Of a stretch of DNA of 64,000 bases, positions 15,513-23,859 are shown piece after piece (position 1 is the first letter of the stretch; every line of letters begins with the position of its first letter). The notes under the pieces are model-generated. The model worked only from the letters and a program-made list of their open reading frames with translations, made no database searches and was not told the origin of the DNA. The position numbers and the translations under genes were made by a program. The stretch comes from Kutzneria sp044547355 (GTDB taxonomy: Bacteria; Actinomycetota; Actinomycetes; Mycobacteriales; Pseudonocardiaceae). The stretch lies in the NCBI RefSeq assembly GCF_044547355.1, contig NZ_JBIUAG010000013.1, positions 1 through 64,000 on the forward strand, written 5' to 3'.

Positions 15513-16262
15513 GTGGCGAAGGCGAACGACCGGCTACGAGACGCGCTGCTGCGCAACGGGCTGAACCTGGAGCACGTCTCGAACGCCACCGGCGTCGACC
15601 AGAAGACAGTGGAACGGTGGATCACCACCGGCCGCACGCCGTACCCACGCCACCGCCACACCATCGCGTTGATGGTCCGCGAGACCGAGAACTATCTGTG
15701 GCCGGACGCCGTTGCCCCCGAGCGGAAGGCCGAGATCGCCGAGTCCGAGGTCATCCGCGTCTACCCACACCGCAACTCGGTGCCAGCGGAACTGTGGGAC
15801 CGCCTGCTTAGCGACGCCGCCGAGCACATCGACATCCTTGTCCTCGCCGGCCTGTTCCTTGTCGAGCGCCCCACCTTCGCTAAGGAGATCACGCGCAAGG
15901 CTTCCGACGGCGCGAAGATCCGCCTCCTGTTCGGCGACCCCGCCGGGCGCGAGGTAGCCAAACGCAGCGAAGAGGAGCAGCTCGGCAAGGGCACCGTCGC
16001 CGCCCGCATCCGCAACGCGTTGGCCTTCGTCCGGCCGCTGTCCGCCGTCGCCGACGTCCAGATCAGGTTCCACAAGACCACGCTGTACAACTCGGTGTTC
16101 CGCTTCGACGACGAGATGGTCGTCAACACCCACGTGTACGGCTTTCCCGGAGCGCACGCGCCCGCGCTGCACCTACGGCGTCTGTCCTCCGGCGACCTGT
16201 TCGAGACCTACGCCGAGAGCTTCGAGACCGTGTGGGCGTCCGGCAAGCCCGCCACCTTTTGA
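15513..16262 (+). CDS. HTH (XRE-like) regulator with C-terminal PLD-like/DUF5919-type domain
   Basis: This 249-residue protein has an N-terminal helix-turn-helix (about 1-50: LNLEHVSNATGVDQKTVERW) and a C-terminal alpha/beta domain (about 80-245). It includes IRLLFGDPAGREV and a degenerate phospholipase-D-like HKTTLYNSVFRFDDE motif. Regulators of this build occur in actinomycete integrative elements and beside Nudix and HD enzymes. GTG start at 15513. It is divergent from the small-gene operon, so the shared gap is a likely operator region, with GAGTAG/CTACTC arms at 15472-15477 and 15491-15496. Confidence 0.78.
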   Translation: MAKANDRLRDALLRNGLNLEHVSNATGVDQKTVERWITTGRTPYPRHRHTIALMVRETENYLWPDAVAPERKAEIAESEVIRVYPHRNSVPAELWDRLLSDAAEHIDILVLAGLFLVERPTFAKEITRKASDGAKIRLLFGDPAGREVAKRSEEEQLGKGTVAARIRNALAFVRPLSAVADVQIRFHKTTLYNSVFRFDDEMVVNTHVYGFPGAHAPALHLRRLSSGDLFETYAESFETVWASGKPATF

Positions 16263-16271
16263 GGAGCCGAC

Positions 16272-16742
16272 TTGCCGCGCGTCGACCACTACAACGACCC
16301 CAACGCTCCCCAGGCCAACAGCATCCGCGTCGCCGTGAGCGCCTTCGTCCTGGACGACACCGGCCGCCTCCTGATGATCCGCCGCACCGACAACGACCTG
16401 TACGCCATCCCCGGCGGCGGCCAGGAAGTGGGGGAGACCGTCGCCGACGCCGTGGTTCGCGAGGTCGCCGAGGAGACCGGCATCGATGTCGAGGTGACCG
16501 GCGTGATCGGCATCTACTCAAACCCCGCCCACGTGATCGCCTACGACGACGGCGAGGTTCGCCAGGAGTTCTCCCTCTGCTTCCGCGCCACCCCCACCGG
16601 CGGGCAGCCGCGCACAAGCAGCGAATCCAGCGAAGTCGAATGGGTCCCCCGCGAACGCCTGGCCGAGCTCAACATCCACCCGTCCATCCGATTGCGCATC
16701 GGCCACGGGTTCGAGGGGCGCCAGGCCCCCTACTTCACCTGA
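16272..16742 (+). CDS. Nudix hydrolase
   Basis: This 156-residue protein has a perfect Nudix box, GX5EX7REX2EEXGI, seen in GGGQEVGETVADAVVREVAE plus ETGI. It hydrolyses a nucleoside diphosphate linked to another moiety, with Mg2+ bound by the box glutamates. The TTG start at 16272 follows GAGGAG, nine bases after the regulator gene, so the two are one operon. Nudix proteins such as Pif of pSAM2 occur in actinomycete mobile elements. Its 3' end overlaps the convergent HD gene by 13 bases. Confidence 0.88.
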   Translation: MPRVDHYNDPNAPQANSIRVAVSAFVLDDTGRLLMIRRTDNDLYAIPGGGQEVGETVADAVVREVAEETGIDVEVTGVIGIYSNPAHVIAYDDGEVRQEFSLCFRATPTGGQPRTSSESSEVEWVPRERLAELNIHPSIRLRIGHGFEGRQAPYFT

Positions 16743-17278
16743 TCAGCCAACCGCTGTTCAGTCCGCTCGACCGCACCCAGCAGCTCAGGCCATGCCCACC
16801 GGACGAAGCACGACACGATGTCTTCGGGGCCGTAGCGCTTTTGGATCTCCGCCACCCTGTCCGTGACCGTCGTCGGCTTCCCGTCCGGCGTCGTCGTCAG
16901 GTCCGCCCACCACAACGCGTCCCGCAGCGCCGTCTTCTCGTCCTCGAACTCCGCCAGCTCAGCCTTTAGCCCCCGCAGCTCCGCCTCAAGCGGCGCACAG
17001 GAGTGGTTCGCCACCAGGTTCACCAACCGCGTCGGCGCATCTGTCGTCCGCAGATACCGCGCCCCGTCCAGCGGATGAAACCGCGTCGTCGCCAGCTCCG
17101 GGGCGTACCCGATGTCGTGCAGCACCGCCGCCGCCACCAGGAGGTCCCTCTCCTCCCCGAACAGCTCCGCGGCTTGCCGAGCCTTCTCCCCAACCCCCTG
17201 CACGTGAGCCCAGCGCCGAGGCAGCGACTCCGCCAGTCGATCACGGGCCAGCTCCGTCGCCCACTCGCTCAGCAGCAC
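16730..17278 (-). CDS. HD-domain metal-dependent phosphohydrolase
   Basis: This 182-residue protein shows the HD signature VLHDIGYAPE with a preceding histidine in RRWAHVQGV and a later NHS motif. It probably hydrolyses a nucleotide or phosphorylated signal. The C-terminal 100 residues are helical and charged. GTG start at 17276-17278. It occupies the right part of the sodN island and converges on the Nudix gene. Confidence 0.82.
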   Translation of the reverse strand: MLLSEWATELARDRLAESLPRRWAHVQGVGEKARQAAELFGEERDLLVAAAVLHDIGYAPELATTRFHPLDGARYLRTTDAPTRLVNLVANHSCAPLEAELRGLKAELAEFEDEKTALRDALWWADLTTTPDGKPTTVTDRVAEIQKRYGPEDIVSCFVRWAWPELLGAVERTEQRLADQVK

Positions 17279-17457
17279 GCACTCAGGCTAGGGCCGCCCC
17301 CTCCCCCTACGCGCCACATTCTTCTCTTCATCAAGGCGGCTCCCTCGCGGAAGCCGCTCGGCCGCTGAGTACCCCTTGCGGTAGTGGATGTCGCACGCCT
17401 GTGTTGATCTCCTCTGAGCCCTGTGTGGGCCGTTCGAGGTCACCAGGAGACGAAACG

Positions 17458-17495
17458 ACGCCGACCAACGAAACGCGTCTTCGCTGGTCAGCGTC
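17458..17495. terminator. sodN terminator hairpin
   Basis: The arms 17458-17472 and 17481-17495 (GACGCCGACCAACGA / TCGCTGGTCAGCGTC) pair with two G-U positions. It is about 20 bases downstream of the sodN stop. The preceding 17279-17455 shows no gene. Confidence 0.7.
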
Positions 17496-17511
17496 GCTGT
17501 CAGGCCGTGGA

Positions 17512-17546
17512 GCTCAGGCCGCCTTGGTCTCCCAGAAGATCTTGTC
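17512..17546. repeat. Right 35-bp direct repeat (att-like) of the sodN island
   Basis: Matches 14572-14606 at 34 of 35 bases and covers the last 11 codons of the intact sodN. Confidence 0.8.
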
Positions 17547-17921
17547 GATCTCGGCGATCAGGTCGAGCAGCTCCTGGCCCTTGGCCGGGTCCATGGAGCC
17601 CTTGGCGCCGGAGGCGCCTGCGGCCTTGGTGGCCTTGTTGAACAGGGTGTGCAGCTCCGGGTACTTCTCGAAGTGCGGGGCCTTGAAGTAGTCGGTCCAC
17701 AGCACCCACAGGTGGTGCTTGACCAGCTCGGCGCGCTGCTCCTTGATGGCGATGGCGCGGGCGCGGAACTCGGGGTCCTCGTTGCCCTGGTACTTCTCCT
17801 GGATCGCCTTGACCGACTCGGCCTCGATGCGGGCCTGGGCCGGGTCGTAGACGCCGCACGGAAGGTCGCAGTGCGCCGTCGCCTCGAGGCGCGGGCCGAG
17901 GATGCGCGACAGCAGTCGCAT
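17514..17921 (-). CDS. sodN: Nickel superoxide dismutase
   Basis: This 135-residue precursor disproportionates superoxide in the cytoplasm. The Ni-hook HCDLPCGVYDP lies after a 16-residue leader (MRLLSRILGPRLEATA). Cleavage before His17 exposes the amino terminus that, with the two hook cysteines and the imidazole, binds nickel. The four-helix bundle follows. SodX, encoded divergently, is the expected processing peptidase. The last codons and terminator are duplicated at 14.5-14.6 kb. Expression is normally nickel-induced via Nur; no Nur box was identified here. Confidence 0.96.
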   Translation of the reverse strand: MRLLSRILGPRLEATAHCDLPCGVYDPAQARIEAESVKAIQEKYQGNEDPEFRARAIAIKEQRAELVKHHLWVLWTDYFKAPHFEKYPELHTLFNKATKAAGASGAKGSMDPAKGQELLDLIAEIDKIFWETKAA

Positions 17922-17999
17922 GGGTCCTCCCTGACAGTGAATGCTCCGACGTGCGGAACCCTACTCCGGACGGCCGGAGCGGGCAGGTGGAGGTGATCG

Positions 18000-18320
18000 T
18001 TGGCACCGGTGGGAATAGATCGTTGGCCGCTGCGCAGGCTGCGGGTGCGCGGACCGTCGATGGCGCCGACGCTGCGGGACGGCGACACGCTGCTGATCAG
18101 TTTTCGGCGCGCGCCGACGCCGGGGGCGATCGTGCTGGTCCGCTGGGCGGCGCGGCCGGATCAGCTGTCGGTCAAGCGCGCGGTGGAGCCGATCGGGCAA
18201 CTGTGGCACGTGGTGGGCGACAACGAGTTCGCCTCCACGGACTCCCGCGAGCTGGGCCCGGCGGAGGTGCTGGGCGTGGCCACGTTCCGGCTGCGGCCAC
18301 GCCCGAGACGGCTCACCTGA
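18000..18320 (+). CDS. sodX: SodX-type S26 signal peptidase (SodN maturation)
   Basis: This 106-residue S26 family protein has the catalytic Ser motif RGPSMAPTLRDGD and a Lys in LSVKRAVEP, followed by VVGDNEFASTDSRELGP. It lacks a membrane anchor of the usual LepB type. In Streptomyces the SodX partner removes the SodN leader so that nickel can bind. The TTG start at 18000 is preferred because GGAGG lies seven bases upstream. It is divergent from sodN and overlaps the convergent rfbC-like gene by eight bases. Confidence 0.9.
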   Translation: MAPVGIDRWPLRRLRVRGPSMAPTLRDGDTLLISFRRAPTPGAIVLVRWAARPDQLSVKRAVEPIGQLWHVVGDNEFASTDSRELGPAEVLGVATFRLRPRPRRLT

Positions 18321-18921
18321 CGATGGCGCGCAGCTTGTCCTGGTAGGCCACGCAGTCGGCGTAGCTGGGCAGCAGACCGGCCGCCTCCGCCTCGGCCAGG
18401 GTGGGGGCGGCCAGGTCCTTCTCGGACAGGATCGGCTCGATGTCGGCCGGCCACGGCAGCGCGAGCGCGGGGTCCATCGGCGTGACGCCGTGCTCGCCGG
18501 TCGGGTTGAACGGCTCGGAGCAGATGTAGGCCATCGCGGTGTCGTCGGTCAGCGCCATGAACGAGTGGCCCAGGCCCTCGGAGATGTAGATGGCGTTGAA
18601 CTTCTCGGCGTTGAGCTCCACGGCCTCCCACTGCCCGAAGGTCGGCGAGCCGACCCGGATGTCCACGACCACGTCGAGCAGCGCGCCGGCCGGGCAGTAC
18701 ACGTACTTGGCCTGGCTGGGCGGCACGTCGGCGAAGTGCACGCCGCGGATGGTGCCCCGGCGGGACACGCTGTGGTTGGTCTGGGCCAGCCGCAGCGGGT
18801 AGCCGACGGCCTCGACGAACGCCTCCCCCTGGAACGGCGCGGCGAACATACCCCGGTGATCCGGAAAGGCCGGCGGTGTGAACTCCCAAGAACCTGCGAT
18901 GTCGAGCTCGCGAACCTGCAT
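18313..18921 (-). CDS. rfbC: dTDP-4-dehydrorhamnose 3,5-epimerase (RmlC/RfbC) family
   Basis: This 202-residue cupin epimerase acts on dTDP-4-keto-6-deoxyglucose-type sugars. The family motifs are RGTIRGVHFADVPPSQAKYV (catalytic His) and VVVDIRVGSPTFG. In canonical RmlC the later active-site tyrosine lies in a YxP motif; here the segment reads YICSEPFNPTG, with Phe at that place. This may indicate a monoepimerase or altered specificity. No other dTDP-sugar genes are adjacent, although three glycosyltransferases lie 32 kb away. Confidence 0.85.
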   Translation of the reverse strand: MQVRELDIAGSWEFTPPAFPDHRGMFAAPFQGEAFVEAVGYPLRLAQTNHSVSRRGTIRGVHFADVPPSQAKYVYCPAGALLDVVVDIRVGSPTFGQWEAVELNAEKFNAIYISEGLGHSFMALTDDTAMAYICSEPFNPTGEHGVTPMDPALALPWPADIEPILSEKDLAAPTLAEAEAAGLLPSYADCVAYQDKLRAIVR

Positions 18922-19228
18922 GGTGGGCCAGGTTAGTCGCTTGACCGATCGTGAACCGAACTGCCTGCGAAAACTGACCGGTCAGTGCAACAATTCGTAC
19001 GGACGTCTTGGTAAACCGCCTCTGAGCTGCGCAAAGAATGTGATCCCCGCCGCAGACAGACCGGTGATCGGCTGTCACACTGTGCCAACCCCCGCCGTCG
19101 CCTCGACCACGGTTTCGACACCCGGAACGTGAGTGGCCGACCGACCGCAAGGCGTGAGTGACCGACGCGACAGCGCCGGCCGCGATCCACGCGCCCGCCA
19201 CAATGCCGTGTCACAGATGAGGGACGCC
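18922..19228. promoter_or_regulatory. Divergent promoter region with TetR-like operator
   Basis: This 307-base gap between rfbC and the malic enzyme gene has no credible gene. It contains the perfect palindrome ACTGACCGGTCAGT at 18973-18986, which resembles TetR-family operators. The repressor is not identified. Confidence 0.45.
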
Positions 19229-20407
19229 GTGACCGCTGTGAACGAATCCGCCGCCGAACTGACCGACACCGAGATATTTGCCGCCCACGAGGGAGGCAAG
19301 CTGGGCACCGACGTGACGGCCCCGCTGGCCGACCCGAAGGCGCTCTCGATCGCCTACACGCCCGGCGTGGCGCGCGTGAGCCGCGCCATCGCCGAGGACC
19401 CCGCGCTCGCCGCCCGGTACACCTGGGCCCACCGGCTGGTCGCGGTGGTCAGCGACGGGACCGCGGTGCTGGGCCTCGGTGACATCGGTCCGAGCGCGTC
19501 GCTGCCCGTCATGGAGGGCAAGTCCGCGCTGTTCAAGAAGTTCGGCGGGCTGGACTCCATCCCGCTGGTGCTGAGCACCACGAACGTCGACGAGATCGTG
19601 GAGACGCTGGTCCGCCTGCGCCCCTCGTTCGGCGCGGTGAACCTGGAGGACATCTCCGCCCCGCGCTGCTTCGAGCTGGAGGCCAAGCTGATCGAGGCGC
19701 TGGACTGCCCGGTCATGCACGACGACCAGCACGGCACCGCGATCGTGGTGCTGGCCGCGCTGCGCGGCGCCACCACCGCGCTCGGCCGCAACCCCGCCGA
19801 CCTGCGCGTGGTCGTGGCCGGGGCCGGCGCGTCCGGCGTGGCCTGCGCGAACATCCTGCTGGCCGGCGGGGTGGGCGAGGTGACGGTGCTGGACTCGCGC
19901 GGCATCGTGCACGCCGACCGCGACGACCTGAACCCGGTCAAGCGCGAGCTGGCCGGCCGCACCAACGGCTCGGGCCTGCGCGGCGGCGTCGCCGAGGCGC
20001 TGCACGGCGCGGACGTGTTCCTGGGCCTGTCCGGCTCGACGGTGCCGGAGGAGCTGATCGCGACCATGGCCCCCAAGGGCATCGTGTTCGCGCTGTCCAA
20101 CCCGGACCCGGAGATCCACCCGGCGGTCGCCTCCCGCCACGCCGCGGTGGTGGCGACCGGCCGCAGCGACTTCCCCAACCAGATCAACAACGTGCTGGCC
20201 TTCCCGGGTGTGTTCCGGGGCGCGTTGGACTCGGGGGCCCGCCGCATCACCGAGAACATGAAGCTGGCCGCGGCCGAGGCGATCTTCCAGGTCGCCACGG
20301 ACGAGCTGTCGGTGGACCGGATCGTGCCCAGCGCCCTGGACCCGCGGGTGTCCATCGAGGTCGCGCGGGCGGTGGCGGCCGCCGCTGCGGCAGATGGAGT
20401 AGCGTAG
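19229..20407 (+). CDS. NAD(P)-dependent malic enzyme
   Basis: This 392-residue malic enzyme of the short bacterial type decarboxylates malate to pyruvate. Seen are AYTPGVARVSRAIAEDP, MEGKSALFKKFGGLDS, the HDDQHGTA metal region and the Rossmann loop VVAGAGASGVACANIL. No C-terminal phosphotransacetylase domain is present. The GTG at 19229 is chosen for the GAGGGA upstream; an in-frame ATG at 19217 is possible. A T-tract terminator follows. Confidence 0.93.
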   Translation: MTAVNESAAELTDTEIFAAHEGGKLGTDVTAPLADPKALSIAYTPGVARVSRAIAEDPALAARYTWAHRLVAVVSDGTAVLGLGDIGPSASLPVMEGKSALFKKFGGLDSIPLVLSTTNVDEIVETLVRLRPSFGAVNLEDISAPRCFELEAKLIEALDCPVMHDDQHGTAIVVLAALRGATTALGRNPADLRVVVAGAGASGVACANILLAGGVGEVTVLDSRGIVHADRDDLNPVKRELAGRTNGSGLRGGVAEALHGADVFLGLSGSTVPEELIATMAPKGIVFALSNPDPEIHPAVASRHAAVVATGRSDFPNQINNVLAFPGVFRGALDSGARRITENMKLAAAEAIFQVATDELSVDRIVPSALDPRVSIEVARAVAAAAAADGVA

Positions 20408-20415
20408 GCGTCGGC

Positions 20416-20448
20416 GCGGACCCGCTCGGCCGGCCGATCCGCTTTTTT
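20416..20448 (+). terminator. Rho-independent terminator of the malic enzyme gene
   Basis: A GCGGA...TCCGC stem with an inner CGGCC/GGCCG pairing is followed directly by TTTTTT at 20443-20448, nine bases after the stop codon. Confidence 0.8.
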
Positions 20449-20527
20449 CATACGTCGCCAGGATATTGGCGGGGACGGCTGTGAGTTCTGCGGTGGACGC
20501 GATACCGTCGCTGGCGTCAGGTGCTCC

Positions 20528-20559
20528 CCGGGGGTGCGTCGCGACCGACGCACCCCCGG
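20528..20559. other. Strong hairpin upstream of the GGDEF/EAL gene
   Basis: A 14-bp perfect stem (CCGGGGGTGCGTCG and complement) with a four-base CGAC loop lies 70 bases before the GTG of the next gene. No T-tract follows. It could be a leader structure or a second terminator. Confidence 0.55.
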
Positions 20560-20629
20560 CGCACTGTGATGCAGTCGCCGGCTTGGCCCATCCACGCCGC
20601 CCCGGTGGCCGACACGGAAGGGCGGAGCC

Positions 20630-23600
20630 GTGGCTGAGCGCAGCGGGCAGGGGGGAAGCGCACCCTTCTCCCTCGGTGGTGCCCGCAACGCCGCCCGTCG
20701 CGGCCCGATCGAGCTGGGCGGCCTGACCTTGCCCGAGCCGCCGACACTGCGCGTGGACCCCAAGGGCGTCGTCATGCAGGCCAACGCGCCGGCGGCGGCG
20801 ATGATCGGCGAGCCCGACCCGGACCGCCTTGGCGGCCGTCCGCTGCGGGACCTGTTGACCGGCAACGAGACCGACCTGCGGCTGCGCCGGACCGACGGCA
20901 CCGAGCTGCCGGTGCGGGTGGTGCACACCCCGGTGCCGGGCACCGGCCTGCACTCCGTGGTGCTGGTGGACGTCTCCGACCTGGCCTCGGCGGCCGCGCA
21001 GCTGCGCGAGGAGCGCCGCCGGCTGACCGACGTGCAGCACGTGGCCGGCATCGCCTCCTGGGAGTTCGACCCGGCCACCGGCAAGACGGTGTGGTCGGAC
21101 AGCCACTACGAGATCCTGGGCGTGGAGCGCGGCTCGGTCGAGCCGGGCGCGCAGGCGGTGCTGGACCTGGTGCACGAGGACGACCTGGAGATGGTCCGGG
21201 ACTACTGGGCCAACCACCAGTTCTCCGGCGAGCCCATCGACATCGAGTACCGGATCAAGCGGCGCGACGGCGACGTGCGCTGGCTGCGCGGCGAGGCCAA
21301 GTCCACGGTCGGCGCGGACGGCCGGCTGGGTCTGGTCACCGGTTACATCCGGGACATCACCGAGCTCAAGACCACCAACACCGAGCTGGCCCACGAGCGG
21401 GCCCGGCTGGTCGAGGCCCAGCGCATCGCCCGCATCGGCAGCTGGACGCTGGACGTGAACACCGGCTACACCTACCGCAGCGAGGTGCTGCGGGAGATGT
21501 ACGAGCAGCTCGGCGGCTCGGCCGACGACAAGAGCTTCATGCCCGGCGTGCACCCCGACGACCAGCAGATGATCGCCGAGATGGTGGAGAAGCTGCGCAC
21601 CGCCCAGACCGACGAGCCGCTCGAGGTGGAGCTGCGCGACTCCGCGGACCGGGTCTACGTCTGCCGGGCCCGGGCCAAGCTGTCCTCCAGCGGCAAGGTG
21701 GAGCAGCTGCTGGGCACCATCCAGGACGTCACCGAGCAGCGGGCGCTGGAGCGGGACCTGCGCGACGAGCGCCGCCGGCTGTCGGACGCGCAGCGGGTGG
21801 CCAGCCTGGGCACCTGGGAGTGGAACACCGCCACCGACGACTGCGTCTGGTCGGGCATGATGCGCGAGCTGCTCGGCGTGGACGACGGCGAGCGCGCCAC
21901 CTACCAGCGCTACATGAGCCTGGTGCACCCCGAGGACCGCGGCTGGGTGGACGAGCTGTGGCAGCAGCTGGCGGTCAACCGCGAGCCGGTGGAGTGCGAG
22001 CACCGGATCATCCGGCCGGACGGCATGGTGCGGGTGATGCGCTGCCACGGCGCCTCGGTGCAGAGCAACGGCCCGGTGCTGGTCGGCACCGCGCAGGACG
22101 TCACCGCGCAGCGCACCGCCGAGGCGCGGATGAAGCTGTCCAGCCAGCGTTTCACCGACCTGGTCGCGGTCACGCCGGTCGGCATCGGCCTGTTCGACGA
22201 GGCCGAGCGGCTGGTCGACGCCAACGACGCGCTGTGCGACCTGCTGGGCATCGACCTCGAGCAGCTGCGCGGCATGACCGCCAGCAGCCTGACGCACCCG
22301 GACGAGCCGGTCGGCTGGCTGTCGTCGGCGGCCCGGCTGACCGCCGAGCGCGAGGGCGGATTCAAGGTGCCGCAACGCATTCTGCTGCGGCCGGACGGCG
22401 AGCTGGTGTACTGCGAGCTGCACATCGCGATCTCCGTGCAGGACGACGGCCGGCGGTTCTGGCTGGTGGTGTTCCAGGACATCACCGAGCGCCGCCGGGT
22501 CGCCGAGGCGCTGCGGCACCAGGCCAACCACGACGAGCTGACCGGGCTGCCCAACCGGGCCGCGGTCAAGGAGACGCTGACCAGGCTGCTGGCCGGCGAG
22601 CACGCCGACAAGATCGCGGTGTTGTTCTGCGACATCGACAACTTCAAGCGGGTCAACGACTCCCTCGGCCACGACGCCGGCGACGAGCTGCTGGTGGCGC
22701 TGGCCCGGCGGCTGGAGGGCGGGCTGCCGGCCGGCTGCACGGCGGCCCGGATGTCCGGCGACGAGTACGTGATCATCTGCGAGGACATCGACGCGGTCGG
22801 CGGCGTGGACGCGCTGGGCACCCGGGTGGCCAGCCTGCTGCGGGCCGCGGTGCCGGTGCACGGGCAGTTGGTGCGGGTGTCGGCCTCGATCGGCGCGACG
22901 GTGCCCAACGGCTCCCGGTCCAGCGGCGTCGACCTGCTGCGTTTCGCCGACGCCGCGATGTTCGAGGCCAAACGACGTGGCGCCGGCCGCGTGTCGCTCG
23001 CCTCGGCGGCGCTGATCGCCTCGGCCGATCGGCAGGTGCACCTGGAGGGGCAGCTGCGCGAGGCGCTGGCCAAGGACGGGCTGACGCTGCACTTCCAGCC
23101 GGTGGTGGGTGTGGACGGCACCGTGCAGACGGCCGAGGCGCTGGTGCGCTGGCCGCACCCGGACCGGGGTCTGCTGGCCCCGGACGCCTTCCTGCCGGTG
23201 GCTGAGCAGGGCGACATGATGCGTGAGCTGGACCGGTGGGTGCTGCGCACGGCGCTGCGCGAGGCGTCCACATGGCCGGTGCCCAACGGCAAGCCCGTCG
23301 CGGTGGCTGTAAACCTTTCCGGTCTGGTTCCGGGCGACCCCGACTTCGTGGACGCGGTGTCCAACGCCGTGGCCGAGTCCGGCATCGCCTGGGACCGGGT
23401 GGTGCTGGAGCTGGTCGAGACCGCGCTGGTCGACCTGCCCTCCAAGACCATGCAGCAGATGGACATCCTGGTGGAGAAGGGCGTCCGGTTCGCCGTGGAC
23501 GACTTCGGCACCGGCTACTCCTCGCTGGCCCGGCTCAAGGACCTGCCGGCGCAGATCATCAAGGTGGACCGGCGTTTCGTCTCCGGCGTCGGCAACGACC

Positions 23601-23818
23601 CGTCCGACTTCGCGGTGGCCCGCGCGGTGGTGGACATGGCCCGGGCGATGGGGCGCAGCTGCGTCGCCGAGGGCGTGGAGACCGCGACCCAGTTCCACGT
23701 CCTGCACGGCGTCGGCGTCGACGCCTACCAGGGCTGGCTTTTCTCCCGCCCCGTCCCGCCCCGCGAGTTCCGCGCCGTCCTGGCCCTCGGCCCCCTCCAC
23801 GTCCCCCGCGCCGGCTGA
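20630..23818 (+). CDS. Multi-PAS GGDEF-EAL protein (cyclic di-GMP turnover)
   Basis: This 1062-residue soluble protein has about five PAS/PAC units (roughly 35-125, 135-250, 255-370, 375-495, 505-625), three with the same xERRRLxDAQRVAxxGxWE lead-in. A GGDEF domain (DELTGLPNR at 635) has the signature site altered to SGDEY at 709-713. An EAL domain carries EALVRW at 836, NLSG, ELVET, DDFGTGYSS at 957 and EGVET, so the phosphodiesterase site looks complete. It probably degrades c-di-GMP in response to several signals; synthesis is uncertain. No membrane segment is seen. GTG start. Confidence 0.92.
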   Translation: MAERSGQGGSAPFSLGGARNAARRGPIELGGLTLPEPPTLRVDPKGVVMQANAPAAAMIGEPDPDRLGGRPLRDLLTGNETDLRLRRTDGTELPVRVVHTPVPGTGLHSVVLVDVSDLASAAAQLREERRRLTDVQHVAGIASWEFDPATGKTVWSDSHYEILGVERGSVEPGAQAVLDLVHEDDLEMVRDYWANHQFSGEPIDIEYRIKRRDGDVRWLRGEAKSTVGADGRLGLVTGYIRDITELKTTNTELAHERARLVEAQRIARIGSWTLDVNTGYTYRSEVLREMYEQLGGSADDKSFMPGVHPDDQQMIAEMVEKLRTAQTDEPLEVELRDSADRVYVCRARAKLSSSGKVEQLLGTIQDVTEQRALERDLRDERRRLSDAQRVASLGTWEWNTATDDCVWSGMMRELLGVDDGERATYQRYMSLVHPEDRGWVDELWQQLAVNREPVECEHRIIRPDGMVRVMRCHGASVQSNGPVLVGTAQDVTAQRTAEARMKLSSQRFTDLVAVTPVGIGLFDEAERLVDANDALCDLLGIDLEQLRGMTASSLTHPDEPVGWLSSAARLTAEREGGFKVPQRILLRPDGELVYCELHIAISVQDDGRRFWLVVFQDITERRRVAEALRHQANHDELTGLPNRAAVKETLTRLLAGEHADKIAVLFCDIDNFKRVNDSLGHDAGDELLVALARRLEGGLPAGCTAARMSGDEYVIICEDIDAVGGVDALGTRVASLLRAAVPVHGQLVRVSASIGATVPNGSRSSGVDLLRFADAAMFEAKRRGAGRVSLASAALIASADRQVHLEGQLREALAKDGLTLHFQPVVGVDGTVQTAEALVRWPHPDRGLLAPDAFLPVAEQGDMMRELDRWVLRTALREASTWPVPNGKPVAVAVNLSGLVPGDPDFVDAVSNAVAESGIAWDRVVLELVETALVDLPSKTMQQMDILVEKGVRFAVDDFGTGYSSLARLKDLPAQIIKVDRRFVSGVGNDPSDFAVARAVVDMARAMGRSCVAEGVETATQFHVLHGVGVDAYQGWLFSRPVPPREFRAVLALGPLHVPRAG

Positions 23819-23859
23819 ACCCCCGCGAGTCGCGTTTTCCAACAGGGCGGGTCCCGCTC

